64,000 bases of DNA from positions 62,001 to 126,000 of the forward strand of contig CACWPQ010000001.1 of assembly GCA_902762805.1 (NCBI GenBank), read 5' to 3'. The stretch comes from an uncultured Bacteroidota bacterium. Its GTDB lineage: Bacteria; Bacteroidota; Bacteroidia; Bacteroidales; P3. Below are positions 44,102 to 52,614 of the stretch, piece by piece. The notes beneath the pieces were generated by a model. It saw nothing but the letters and a program-made list of their open reading frames with translations, was not told the DNA's origin and did no database searches. Within the stretch, counting starts at the first letter, position 1, and each line of letters opens with the position of its first letter. The position numbers and the translations under genes are program-made.

Positions 44102-44371
44102 TCAGTCGGTTATCATCAGGTTCTGCTGCATCTCGGCCACCCATGCCTCGGCGTCGCGGCGGGCCGTGTCGGCGTCCACGTCGTAGGCTTCGAGCAGGGT
44201 GTCGACCACGTCCTGCATCGTGAAGTCGCGCTCCTGCAGGGCGTTGTATAGGTGCAAGGCACTCTCGTTGAGGGCGATGACCTTGGTCATGTCGGCCGCC
44301 TCGGGGCTTTGCGTGATGACGATGTCCTCGCCGGCCACGTGGCGCACCTTCATTTGGGGATTGATTTTCAT
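44102..44371 (-). CDS. PqqD-like protein
   Basis: An 89-residue protein of the PqqD (RiPP recognition element) fold. The pattern RHVAGEDIVITQSPEAADMTKVIALNESALHLYNAL ... FTMQDVVDTLLEAYDVDADTARRDAEAWVAEMQQNLMI matches PqqD-family proteins: an N-terminal hairpin, the LNESA helix start, and winged-helix-like helices. PqqD domains usually bind leader peptides and present them to modifying enzymes. No radical-SAM or other modifying enzyme is nearby. It is first in an operon with the HprK-like and signal-peptidase/VanZ genes. Confidence 0.78.
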   Translation of the reverse strand: MKINPQMKVRHVAGEDIVITQSPEAADMTKVIALNESALHLYNALQERDFTMQDVVDTLLEAYDVDADTARRDAEAWVAEMQQNLMITD

Positions 44372-44419
44372 TGCCTTATACTAATATATATAGTGTAAAA
44401 CGAGTAGGCGATATATTTA

Positions 44420-44457
44420 TTGTATCAAGGGGATTAATTTTATTCAGACGGATACAA
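44420..44457. promoter_or_regulatory. inverted repeat between divergent genes, possible operator
   Basis: ATTGTATC and GATACAAT (8-base arms, 22 apart) lie between the PqqD-like gene and the zinc metallopeptidase gene, with an AT-rich sequence TACTAATATATATAGT nearby. Confidence 0.4.
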
Positions 44458-44518
44458 TAATTTGAATGGCAGGGGCGTTATGGCAGATTATAAACCTAAA
44501 AACAACAACAGAAAAAAC

Positions 44519-45382
44519 ATGAAACTTACAGGCAGAAGAGAAAGCAGCAACTTCGAAGACCGCCGCGGCAAAGGCGGGAAAATTGCCGTCGGAGGCGGCA
44601 TAGGAGCCATCATCATCGCGGCGCTGTTCACGCTGCTGGGCGGCGGCAACGCGGGCGACGTGGTGCAGCAGGTGATCAACACCGCGCAGCAAGGCGGCAC
44701 ACAGACCGAGAACTACACGCCCACGGCTCAGGAGGAGCAGTTCAAGACCTTCGCGCTGCAGATCCTGGCGTCGACCGAGGATGTGTGGGAGAAGAAGTTC
44801 CGCGAGGTGGGCCTCACCTACGAGCCGCCGAAACTGGTCATCTTCCACGGCGCGGTGCAGAGCGCGTGCGGCAACGCCTCGTCGGCGATGGGCCCCTTCT
44901 ATTGCTCGGCCGACAAATGCGTGTACCTGGACCTGGACTTCTTCAACGAGATGGAGCGTTCGCTGGGCGCCAAGGGCGACTTCGCCTGCGCCTACGTCAT
45001 CGCCCACGAGGTGGGTCACCACGTGCAGAACCTGCTCGGCACCCTGGGCAAGGCGCACAGCCAGATGAGCCGCCAGAACGAGGTGGACAAGAACCAGACG
45101 AGCGTGCGCATCGAACTGCAGGCCGACTACTACGCCGGCATCTGGGGCCACGGCGAGCAGCAGATGTTCGGCTCGATCGAGGCCGGCGACTTCGAGGAGG
45201 CCATCAACGCCGCACAGAAAATCGGCGACGACTACCTCCAGAAACGCGCCCAGGGCACGGTAAGCCCCGAGAGTTTCACCCATGGCACCTCCGCACAGCG
45301 TATGCGCTGGCTCAAGAAAGGCCTCCAGAACGGCGACCTGCGCGGCGGCGACACCTGGAGCGTGAGCTACAGCAGCCTCTGA
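44519..45382 (+). CDS. neutral zinc metallopeptidase (YpfJ-like)
   Basis: A 287-residue protein of the YpfJ (neutral zinc metallopeptidase) family. The start MKLTGRRESSNFEDRRG matches the family beginning; earlier in-frame ATGs at 44462 and 44480 are possible. A single membrane segment (IAVGGGIGAIIIAALFTLL) precedes the peptidase domain, with the zinc motif HEVGHH (about residues 162-167) and the third ligand region RIELQADYYAGIWGHG. Conserved SACGNASSAMGPFYCSADKCVYLDL is present. Function in the envelope is unclear. A strong bidirectional terminator follows. Confidence 0.92.
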   Translation: MKLTGRRESSNFEDRRGKGGKIAVGGGIGAIIIAALFTLLGGGNAGDVVQQVINTAQQGGTQTENYTPTAQEEQFKTFALQILASTEDVWEKKFREVGLTYEPPKLVIFHGAVQSACGNASSAMGPFYCSADKCVYLDLDFFNEMERSLGAKGDFACAYVIAHEVGHHVQNLLGTLGKAHSQMSRQNEVDKNQTSVRIELQADYYAGIWGHGEQQMFGSIEAGDFEEAINAAQKIGDDYLQKRAQGTVSPESFTHGTSAQRMRWLKKGLQNGDLRGGDTWSVSYSSL

Positions 45383-45401
45383 CCTCCAACCCCATAGAAA
45401 C

Positions 45402-45434
45402 AAAGCGAGGAGCCTTCGAAAGGCTCCTCGCTTT
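45402..45434. terminator. bidirectional terminator between the metallopeptidase and barrel genes
   Basis: AAAGCGAGGAGCCTT and AAGGCTCCTCGCTTT form a 15-bp stem around a CGA loop, ending in T residues (TTTT) on the plus strand and A-rich sequence on the other side. Confidence 0.92.
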
Positions 45435-45452
45435 TACTATCGTTTCACCCTA

Positions 45453-46655
45453 TCAGGGATTCCAGTCGAGCGGCATGCGGTAGCGGGTGGTAGAGGTTCC
45501 GAGGTTGTAGATGTATCCCACCGTGAACGAAGGGATGCCGACACCATAGTAGTAACCCGAGGCACCCATCCCGCCGCCAGTGGAAGGCGAGATGGCGAGG
45601 TAGCGGAGATCGAAGAAAAGGTCGCTCCTGCGGCTGAGGTAGTAGCGTCCGACAAGACCAAGGTTGGCCGCGACATCAAATATCACATTGTCATGGCGCC
45701 AGATGAGGCCGCCGCCGACATAGGGAAGCAAGGAGAAACGCGAACCGTGGCGGAAGCCCAGGGCGTGTGTAACGTTGTACATGACATCGAAATGGATGTT
45801 CGAAAATACATAGCGCTTGCCAGGGGCTTTCTGCGTGGTGTCGAAACGCTCGTGGGCGGAAATGCCGTCGAGACCGAGACGCATAGTCCAGACCTTGGAG
45901 AGATTGCGACCGAGCATGATGCCCGAGGCAATACCCCACATATTGTATTTGGGGTCCATGTACTCGAACTCGAAGGACGAGAAATTGGCTCCCGCCCCCA
46001 GGCCAACGAACCAGTCCTCGCTCACCCGGCGAGACTCAAAGGGGGTGCGATGGCGGTTGGCGGAACGGTCGAGGTAGTAGGAAATGCCGAGGTTGGTGTT
46101 GAGGAAGCCATTGTAGCCTGCCGATTGGTCGAAGCCCGTGGGGAGGAAGAAGTTCTTGAGCTCGAAGACCACGTCGAGGTTATGGTAGCGCGACTGGTGC
46201 CATGCCACCTGCAGACCCAGCATAACATGCAGGTCTCGGTCCGGATCTTCACCGTTGCTCCCTTTGCCACGAAACAGGAAACCGAATCCGACCATGGGAT
46301 AGATGTTGAAATGCTCGCCCAGCAGGTTCATGCGCTCGAACGTGGCAAGCGGATCCCACATAATCTCGCCGCTGACGGAATGGAAGAGGGTTAGCCCGTC
46401 ATTGCCCGCATTGCTGAACGCGTAACTGGGGGCCAGCACACCATTGTAGGACAGACGGAGTGCCAACGGGCGCACAATCCAGTGGCCGATGCCGGCACTG
46501 GCATTGAATCCCGTGGTCATCCCGGACTCATTCTTGTAGAGGGTGAAGCCTCCGTTGAAGGAAAGGAATGTGTTTTCCTTGAACGAGTTCTCTTTCTGCG
46601 CACCCGCACAATGGGCGAGGGCGAGGGCGAGGGTGATCAGCAATGCTTTTTTCAT
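45453..46655 (-). CDS. outer-membrane beta-barrel protein
   Basis: A 400-residue exported protein with a signal peptide (MKKALLITLALALAHCAGAQ). The mature part contains alternating aromatic-hydrophobic strands and ends in a beta-strand (PSFTVGYIYNLGTSTTRYRM). Two internal halves look alike (FLSFNGGFTLYKNESGMTTGFNASAGIGHWIVRPLALRLSYNG versus WFVGLGAGANFSSFEFEYMDPKYNMWGIASGIMLGRNLSKVWTMRLGLDG), as in proteins made of duplicated porin-like barrels. No OmpA peptidoglycan-binding domain is present. It follows tig by 15 bases and probably shares its transcript. Confidence 0.8.
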   Translation of the reverse strand: MKKALLITLALALAHCAGAQKENSFKENTFLSFNGGFTLYKNESGMTTGFNASAGIGHWIVRPLALRLSYNGVLAPSYAFSNAGNDGLTLFHSVSGEIMWDPLATFERMNLLGEHFNIYPMVGFGFLFRGKGSNGEDPDRDLHVMLGLQVAWHQSRYHNLDVVFELKNFFLPTGFDQSAGYNGFLNTNLGISYYLDRSANRHRTPFESRRVSEDWFVGLGAGANFSSFEFEYMDPKYNMWGIASGIMLGRNLSKVWTMRLGLDGISAHERFDTTQKAPGKRYVFSNIHFDVMYNVTHALGFRHGSRFSLLPYVGGGLIWRHDNVIFDVAANLGLVGRYYLSRRSDLFFDLRYLAISPSTGGGMGASGYYYGVGIPSFTVGYIYNLGTSTTRYRMPLDWNP

Positions 46656-46670
46656 AACGACAGAGAGGGA

Positions 46671-48026
46671 TTATTCCTTGGCACGCTCGGCAAACTCCTT
46701 GGCAGAGACCTTCTCCACGGTGGGCTTGGCCTGCTCCTTGAAGAGGCGAGCGAGATTGTCGGCATAGATGCGATCCACTAGCTGGGCCACATTCTGGCGG
46801 TCGGCGGCGATGCTGCGGGCAGCCTTTTCGAGGCGGTCCTCGGCCTGTTCCTTGGTCTCGCCCTCCTCGCGCTTGTCGTTGCGGCGGAGGATGTCCTTGA
46901 TGTGGTCGACGATTTGGTTGCTGGTGGGCTCGACGGGCTGTATCTCTTCGAGCTTGGCTTCGATGAGTTCCCACTTGAGCGAGGGGAGGTACTGGTCGGC
47001 CCAGTTGGCCTCGATGCTCTCGGGGGTCATGTCCTTGTTGCCGCGGGAGGCGAACCAGCGCTTGAGGAAGGCCTCGGGCAGCGGGGCGGAGAACTGCTCA
47101 ATGAGAGCTTTGCGCACCTGGTTGACGTAGAGGTAGTCGCTCTGTTCGTTGTTGGCTTTCTCGAGCTCGGCCTGGAGGGCTTTGCGGAAGGCGTCGGCGT
47201 CCTTGGGTTTCTGCTCGGGGAAGACGGTCTTGTAGAGCTCGGCGTTCATCTTGTGGGGGGTGATGCGGGAGATGCCGCTGAGGGTGAGTTCGACGTCGGA
47301 CTTGAACTTCTTGGCGGCGTCGGTGTCGAGGTGCAGGGCACGCTCGATGTCGGCCGTGGGGAAGGCTTTGTACATATTGAAGACGATCTTCTCTTCAGCT
47401 TTTTTGCCTTCGAAGAGAGGCAGCAGTTCCTCGTCCTTGAGGTTCTGGAGGTTGAGGGAGACGAAGGTCTCTACCCCACCCTCTTTGGGGGTGCCTTTTT
47501 TGTCGAGTTCAACCACCTTGCCGTAGATGAAGTCGCCGGCACCGACGGTGTCGGGAGTCTCGAATTTGCCGTAGCGGTTCTGGATATTGACCACCTCGGC
47601 CTCGACATCCTTTGAGGAGACCTTGACCTGGTTGTACTTGACGTCGATGGATTTCCAGTCGATGCTGAACTCGGGGGCGACGGCGATGTCGAAGTAGAAT
47701 GTGAAGTCCTTCTGCTTGCTGAAGTCGATGTCGCCGGTTTTCTCGTCGTTGCTCATGGGCATGCCGAGGATGTGGAGCTTCTCATCGTCGATGTATTTGA
47801 AGAGGCTGGTGTTGAGCATGTTCTGTACGGCGTCGCCGACGATGGTGCCTTTGTACATGCGCTCGATGAGGGCTTTGGGGGCCATGCCCTTGCGGAAGCC
47901 GGGGACGGTGGCCTTGTGCTGGTAGTCTTTGAGTTGCTTGTTGGCAGACTCGACGTAGTCATTCTCCTCGATATCAATCTTGATACAGAGTTCCAAATCA
48001 CTTAATTTCTCTCTCGTAATGTTCAT
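46671..48026 (-). CDS. tig: trigger factor
   Basis: A 451-residue ribosome-associated chaperone. The ribosome-binding signature is VPGFRKGMAPKALIERMYKG near residue 43. The PPIase domain is degenerate (DFIYGKVVELDKKGTPKEGGVE... and FVSLNLQNLKDEELLPLFEG), and the C-terminal arms contain EELIEAKLEEIQPVEPTSNQIVDHIKDILRR. I chose the ATG at 48026 because the upstream frame is AT-rich and lies across the -7 element. The gene is first in a transcript with the outer-membrane barrel gene, which suits a chaperone for exported proteins. Confidence 0.92.
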   Translation of the reverse strand: MNITREKLSDLELCIKIDIEENDYVESANKQLKDYQHKATVPGFRKGMAPKALIERMYKGTIVGDAVQNMLNTSLFKYIDDEKLHILGMPMSNDEKTGDIDFSKQKDFTFYFDIAVAPEFSIDWKSIDVKYNQVKVSSKDVEAEVVNIQNRYGKFETPDTVGAGDFIYGKVVELDKKGTPKEGGVETFVSLNLQNLKDEELLPLFEGKKAEEKIVFNMYKAFPTADIERALHLDTDAAKKFKSDVELTLSGISRITPHKMNAELYKTVFPEQKPKDADAFRKALQAELEKANNEQSDYLYVNQVRKALIEQFSAPLPEAFLKRWFASRGNKDMTPESIEANWADQYLPSLKWELIEAKLEEIQPVEPTSNQIVDHIKDILRRNDKREEGETKEQAEDRLEKAARSIAADRQNVAQLVDRIYADNLARLFKEQAKPTVEKVSAKEFAERAKE

Positions 48027-48398
48027 TTGATTGTTTATTTTATTGATTTTTAATATCTTTAATATAAAATAGCAAAGTGCAAAGATACGAACTTTTTGCG
48101 ATATGGCGATATTTTTTTTGACCACGCGGATGATATTAATTTAAATTACTATGTATCAGCACGATGGATTGACAGGACAAAACGCTTGATTTTTTTGGAA
48201 AAAAGTGCAGAAAACGGGGATTTTGGACGATTTTCAAATACATGATTATCAACATATTGAACATACCCTCTTCTTCCTTGGTTCTTCCATACAAGGGGGA
48301 TGAAAGGGGAGATGGGAGCGGAGGGTGGGGAAAATGGAAATCCGGCAGCTGCCAGGGGGCTGCTGCCGGAGGGTTTGCAAGAGGGGCCGCCGGGAGGG
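48027..48398. other. intergenic region with tig promoter element
   Basis: Holds the -7 element TATCTTTG (minus, 48080-48087), a purine-rich block on the minus strand (about 48269-48282), and a stem-loop CCGGCAGC/GCTGCCGG (48342-48369) just after the lipoprotein gene stop, a probable terminator. No gene seen. Confidence 0.6.
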
Positions 48399-49409
48399 TC
48401 AGGGGAGGTAGAGGCCGACGCCAAGGTTTTGGAGGAAATAATAGAGCCCACTGTTTTCCACCTGGCTTTCGTCGGCGGGATAGGAGGAAAACAGGTGGGT
48501 GCGACGGGCGGCGAAGAGGCCTACTCCGCCTTCGATGTTGCAATAGCTTTCACGCCCCTGCGTCAAATCGGCCACCGCATTGACGGTCGACAAGTAGGCG
48601 TTGAGGTCCTCGGTGCAGCAGGTGAGGTAGATATCGACCCGTTTGAGGTATTCTTTGCGACTGGCGGTATCGGGCAGGAGTGCCGTGCGGAGGTCGGCGA
48701 GGAAGACGGAGCGAGGGTAATAGATCTCCGCCGAAGCAGCATTATAGTCCGGGGTCTTACGCGGGCAGGGGATGTCGACGTAGCGACGCTCGCCATTGAC
48801 CGCATAATAGAAGCGGATTACGGGTTGATACAGACGGGCATTGGGCAACAGGTTCCACGTCATCCTGCAGTTGGCCGAACTGTTGCCCGAAATTTCATAG
48901 AAACCGAACTTGTCGTTTTTCATGTAGGAAAAGAGTCTGTTGCGGTTATCATAGTGAATAAGGCGCACTGCCGACGAGGAGGCGAGCTTGGTGCCATCGG
49001 CCTTTCGGATGCTGAGGAAGTAGTCGTAGTTGTCCATCAGGCGACCACGGGTTTCGGCATAGTAGATGGGTTGCATGCCGCCAGCGAAGGCGCCGCTGTC
49101 GCGCTGGCGGAGCGTGTAGGCGAAGGGAATCGAATCGGCCAACCGATCGCCCTCGTAGGCGAGGATGGCGACGGAGATTTCGCCCTCGCGGTAGTTGATG
49201 GAGTCGGGGTTTTGGCCGTAGGCCATGACGCCTTCGTTGCTGAGGTGGCAGCGTTCGACGCGCACCCAGGAGGTGTCGTCGTCCTGGTCGAGGAGACAGT
49301 AGACCACCGGGACGTTCTTCCAATCGGCGTTAGGGGAGAACTCCACCTCGCACGAGGTGAAGAGCGGGAGCAGGAGGGCTGCCAGGAGCAGACGGGAAAT
49401 GTATTTCAT
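48399..49409 (-). CDS. DUF4249-like lipoprotein
   Basis: A 336-residue lipoprotein; signal and lipobox are KYISRLLLAALLLPLFTSC. The mature part looks like an extracellular domain of two to three beta-sandwiches (VPVVYCLLDQDDDTSWVRVERCHLSN; EISVAILAYEGDRLADSIPFAYTL), resembling Bacteroidetes DUF4249-type proteins, though I am not certain. It is the last gene of the operon after the GH2-like gene (nine bases before its start). Function unknown; surface binding or carbohydrate recognition could be guessed from context only. Confidence 0.7.
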   Translation of the reverse strand: MKYISRLLLAALLLPLFTSCEVEFSPNADWKNVPVVYCLLDQDDDTSWVRVERCHLSNEGVMAYGQNPDSINYREGEISVAILAYEGDRLADSIPFAYTLRQRDSGAFAGGMQPIYYAETRGRLMDNYDYFLSIRKADGTKLASSSAVRLIHYDNRNRLFSYMKNDKFGFYEISGNSSANCRMTWNLLPNARLYQPVIRFYYAVNGERRYVDIPCPRKTPDYNAASAEIYYPRSVFLADLRTALLPDTASRKEYLKRVDIYLTCCTEDLNAYLSTVNAVADLTQGRESYCNIEGGVGLFAARRTHLFSSYPADESQVENSGLYYFLQNLGVGLYLP

Positions 49410-49417
49410 ACAAGTTG

Positions 49418-52400
49418 CTATTTTTCAATTATTTCTATTTCATCCATCAGTAGCCAGGGCTTGAGGCCTTTGGCGCGGTGCCAGGCGGGGATGGAGGGGA
49501 TGGCGTTGAGGGTGATGCGGACGTAAGAGACCTCCGGGCGGTCGACGGGCACACGGAGCTCGACCACACGCGGCTCCTCGGCCTCGTGCGAGGCGGGGTC
49601 GAAGTCGACAGAGGCGCGCAGGGGGTCGCTGTAGGTGGTGCCGTCGGCCGAGAAGGAGAGGCTGATGTCCGCCGGCGCGAAAGCCCACATCTGCGGCGCA
49701 TGGGCGAAGCGGAGCAACACATTGTCCACCGCGATGGGTTTGCCGAGGCGGAGGGTGACGGTGACGCCGTCGCCTGAGAAGCCGAGCCACGAGCGGGTGA
49801 GGTCGCCGATGTTGCCTTTGAAGCCGTCGAAGAGGATGGTGTCGGTGCCGACGTTGTAGGGGGTGTTGGGCTTGCGCGAGAAGGTGGCGGCGACGATATA
49901 GTCGTAGTTGAAGCGGCGCGTGGCGGTGAAGGAGGGTGGCAGGCCGGGGGCGTAGACGCGGGCCTTGACGGTGGTGGTGGCGGTGATGGTGAAGGGCTTG
50001 GAGTAGAGGGGGGAGGAGGGGGTGGGCTCGGTGCCGTCGAGGGTGTAGCGCATCTCGCCTTTGGCGGGTGAGGCGAGGGTGACGGTGAGCGGTGCCGTGA
50101 AGCGCGTCTGGGGGGCGGAGATGACGGGCGGGTCGACGCTGCCGGCCTTCATTTCGGGGAAGGTGCGCCCGGCCATGAGCTGTGGGTCGCGCCCACGGTA
50201 GGGGGCGAGGTGGAGGCGCAGGCTGTTGGATGCCGGCGGGATGAGGGTCACATTGGCGCCATCGTTGTGCATATCACACTGCATGCCAAGTACTTCTACA
50301 AACAAGCCGCGGTCGCCACGGTAGGCGGCGCACCAGCGCACCTGACGGCGGTCGAGGTCGGCAGCGGCGTCGCGGTGGATGCCGAGGATGCCGGAATGGC
50401 GGTCTAGGAAACAGACCTCGCGGTCGAGGCCGAACCAGACAAGGCTGTCGGCGCCATGGCTGACGCGCAGGGCTGGGCGCAAGGCGGGGCCGCGCAGGCG
50501 GTCGGTGGGGGCGAGGGTGTAGTCGACGGTGATATCGCCCGAGGGGAAGCGGGTGTAGGTGGCGCGGACATCGCACATCTCCTCGCCGACGGCAGTGGAG
50601 AAGCGGAGCATGTAGTCGTCGCAGACGGTGTTGAGTGCTGGGGTGCGGTGGGTGCGGCCGAGGGTGTCGACGCGCCAGTCCTCGTGACCGAGGAAAAGGA
50701 GGCGGTGGGGAAGGGCGACGGTGGGAGCTTCGGGGTTGGGGATGTCGGCCGGGTCGAGGCGCGGGGCGGCCTTGTCGAGGGGGATGACGAGGGTGCCGAG
50801 GAGGTTGTCGGCCGAGAGGCGGGAGGCGTTGCGGCGATGAAGGTCGAAGCGGACGAAAAGCTCCTCGCCGGGCTGGAGGTCGACGGGGGGTATGGGGACC
50901 TTCACCTTGTCGGCGCCGCCGGCGGCGATGCCCACGGGGAGGTCGCCGGCCGTGATGTTGGGGCGGAGGTTGGTGAAGATGGTGTATTCGAGACGATAGG
51001 CGCTGAAGTCGGCGAAGTCCTGCCGGTTGTAGACGGCGAACTCGGCCTCGTCGGGCGTCTGGCGGACGGGGCGGACGTCGAAGGGGGAGTAGAGCCCCTT
51101 GAGGTCGGAGTGCTGGACAGCCCACAGCGGCCAATAGGAGACAAAGCCCCCTTGCAGCTGCCGGTTGCTTTCCACTGTAGCCCAGAGGGTTTCCAACGAG
51201 GCGAAATTGTTGGGTTTGACCGAAGAGAGCATTATCAGCGGGCGGTCGCTGCTCTTGGCTGCGGCCTGGCGCAGGTCAGGCACGGAGGGGTGGCTGAGGG
51301 CGATGAGGTCGGTATTGTCGCTATAGTCGGCGCCAGAGAACACAACGGGGCGTTGCCGCTCGAGGGCTTTCAGGCGTCGGTAGGCGGCTTGCATGCAGAT
51401 ACCGTTGTCGCGCGAGTCGCCGAGCGACCACATTATTATAGATGTATAATTCTTATATATACCGTGCAGATTCTCCACCCGGCGCTCGAAGAGGGGGATG
51501 AAGTCTTTGTCGGTGGCCACGGCGTGGTGCTGGCTGGAGGCGGGGTGGAGGTTGGCGTCGCAGACGACGTAGAGCCCCAGCTGGTCGCACAGCTCATAGA
51601 ACGAGGGGTCGACCTGCGAATAGGGGGCGGAGCGGACAGCATTGACGTTGGCGGCCTTCATGTCCTGCAGCGTCTGGCGCATCATGTCGCGCGTGAAGGC
51701 ATGGTTGGTGTAGGTGACGCCCTTGAGGGTGATGGCGCGGCCGTTGAGGAGGAGCTGGCCCTCTTTGACCTCGATGCGACGGAAGCCGAAGCGGGCGCCG
51801 ACCACCTCTTCCTCGGCCATCTCCTCGTCGCGCAGACGGAGGACGAGGGTGTAGAGGGCGGGGTTTTCGGCCGACCAGGGGGCGACGCCGGGCCAGGAGC
51901 GCTGGAGGTCGACGGTGGCGTCGGTGGTTTTGTCGAACACCACCCAGCGGCCCATGCGGTCGAGGGTGCGACCGTTAGGGTGCCACACCTCGGCCTCGAG
52001 GTAGTAGCGACCTTTCTTTTTGCCGTTGAAGATGCGTGCGTCGATGGTGAGGGTGCCGGTGGCGGAGGCGGCGTCGAAGTCGGTCAGGAGGGTGTAGTCG
52101 GCAATCTCGGGGTCGTTCTTGAAGAGGATGTAGGGGTTGCCGTCGAGGCCCGAGAGGTGGAGGTATTGCTCAAGGAGCGTATCACGCGACTGGGTAACGG
52201 TTTCGATGGCGAGGGTGTTCTGGCGGCCATACTTGAGGTGTGGCGAGAGGAGGAACTCATTCCAGTGGCGCGAATCGCTGCCAATGCCTACCACTGCACC
52301 GTTGAGACTCACACGCACAGCGACGGAGCCGCGCACATTGAGGTAGACGCGGAAGTCGCGCCATACCTTTTCGACGTCGAGTTGACGGGTGTAGATGAGC

Positions 52401-52609
52401 GAGCTGTCGGTCTGTTGCTTCTGCCACCCGTCTGCAAGCTCGAGGAAATAGGGCGAGTCGCGGTAGGCGAGCTTGGGGATGGCGTTCTCGTCGTCGTAGG
52501 CCACGACGTTGGTGCGGGCGGGCAAGGACGAGGGGACGGCCGGCGCCTGGGCCGAGACCGCAGCCGCGAGCAAGGAGGATAGCAGATAGAGGGACAGCAG
52601 TTTGCGCAT
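49418..52609 (-). CDS. GH2-like protein lacking both catalytic glutamates (probable pseudoenzyme)
   Basis: A 1063-residue exported protein with the domain order of GH2 beta-galactosidase-like enzymes: signal peptide (MRKLLSLYLLSSLLAAAVSA), a jelly-roll N-terminus, Ig-like domain (residues about 190-300), a TIM-barrel (EVKEGQLLLNGRAITLKGVTYTNH...), then a chitobiase-like C-terminal domain (TYTL-like MRYTLDGTEPTPSSPLYSKP) and an F5/8-like end. The usual WSLGNE acid/base motif is MWSLGDSRDN (about residues 391-400), and the nucleophile region (usually EY near HAMGN) reads IMLSSVKPNN. So both catalytic Glu are absent. Binding without hydrolysis is the likely role. It follows a barrel gene by five bases. 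Confidence 0.75.
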   Translation of the reverse strand: MRKLLSLYLLSSLLAAAVSAQAPAVPSSLPARTNVVAYDDENAIPKLAYRDSPYFLELADGWQKQQTDSSLIYTRQLDVEKVWRDFRVYLNVRGSVAVRVSLNGAVVGIGSDSRHWNEFLLSPHLKYGRQNTLAIETVTQSRDTLLEQYLHLSGLDGNPYILFKNDPEIADYTLLTDFDAASATGTLTIDARIFNGKKKGRYYLEAEVWHPNGRTLDRMGRWVVFDKTTDATVDLQRSWPGVAPWSAENPALYTLVLRLRDEEMAEEEVVGARFGFRRIEVKEGQLLLNGRAITLKGVTYTNHAFTRDMMRQTLQDMKAANVNAVRSAPYSQVDPSFYELCDQLGLYVVCDANLHPASSQHHAVATDKDFIPLFERRVENLHGIYKNYTSIIMWSLGDSRDNGICMQAAYRRLKALERQRPVVFSGADYSDNTDLIALSHPSVPDLRQAAAKSSDRPLIMLSSVKPNNFASLETLWATVESNRQLQGGFVSYWPLWAVQHSDLKGLYSPFDVRPVRQTPDEAEFAVYNRQDFADFSAYRLEYTIFTNLRPNITAGDLPVGIAAGGADKVKVPIPPVDLQPGEELFVRFDLHRRNASRLSADNLLGTLVIPLDKAAPRLDPADIPNPEAPTVALPHRLLFLGHEDWRVDTLGRTHRTPALNTVCDDYMLRFSTAVGEEMCDVRATYTRFPSGDITVDYTLAPTDRLRGPALRPALRVSHGADSLVWFGLDREVCFLDRHSGILGIHRDAAADLDRRQVRWCAAYRGDRGLFVEVLGMQCDMHNDGANVTLIPPASNSLRLHLAPYRGRDPQLMAGRTFPEMKAGSVDPPVISAPQTRFTAPLTVTLASPAKGEMRYTLDGTEPTPSSPLYSKPFTITATTTVKARVYAPGLPPSFTATRRFNYDYIVAATFSRKPNTPYNVGTDTILFDGFKGNIGDLTRSWLGFSGDGVTVTLRLGKPIAVDNVLLRFAHAPQMWAFAPADISLSFSADGTTYSDPLRASVDFDPASHEAEEPRVVELRVPVDRPEVSYVRITLNAIPSIPAWHRAKGLKPWLLMDEIEIIEK

Positions 52610-52614
52610 GGGGG

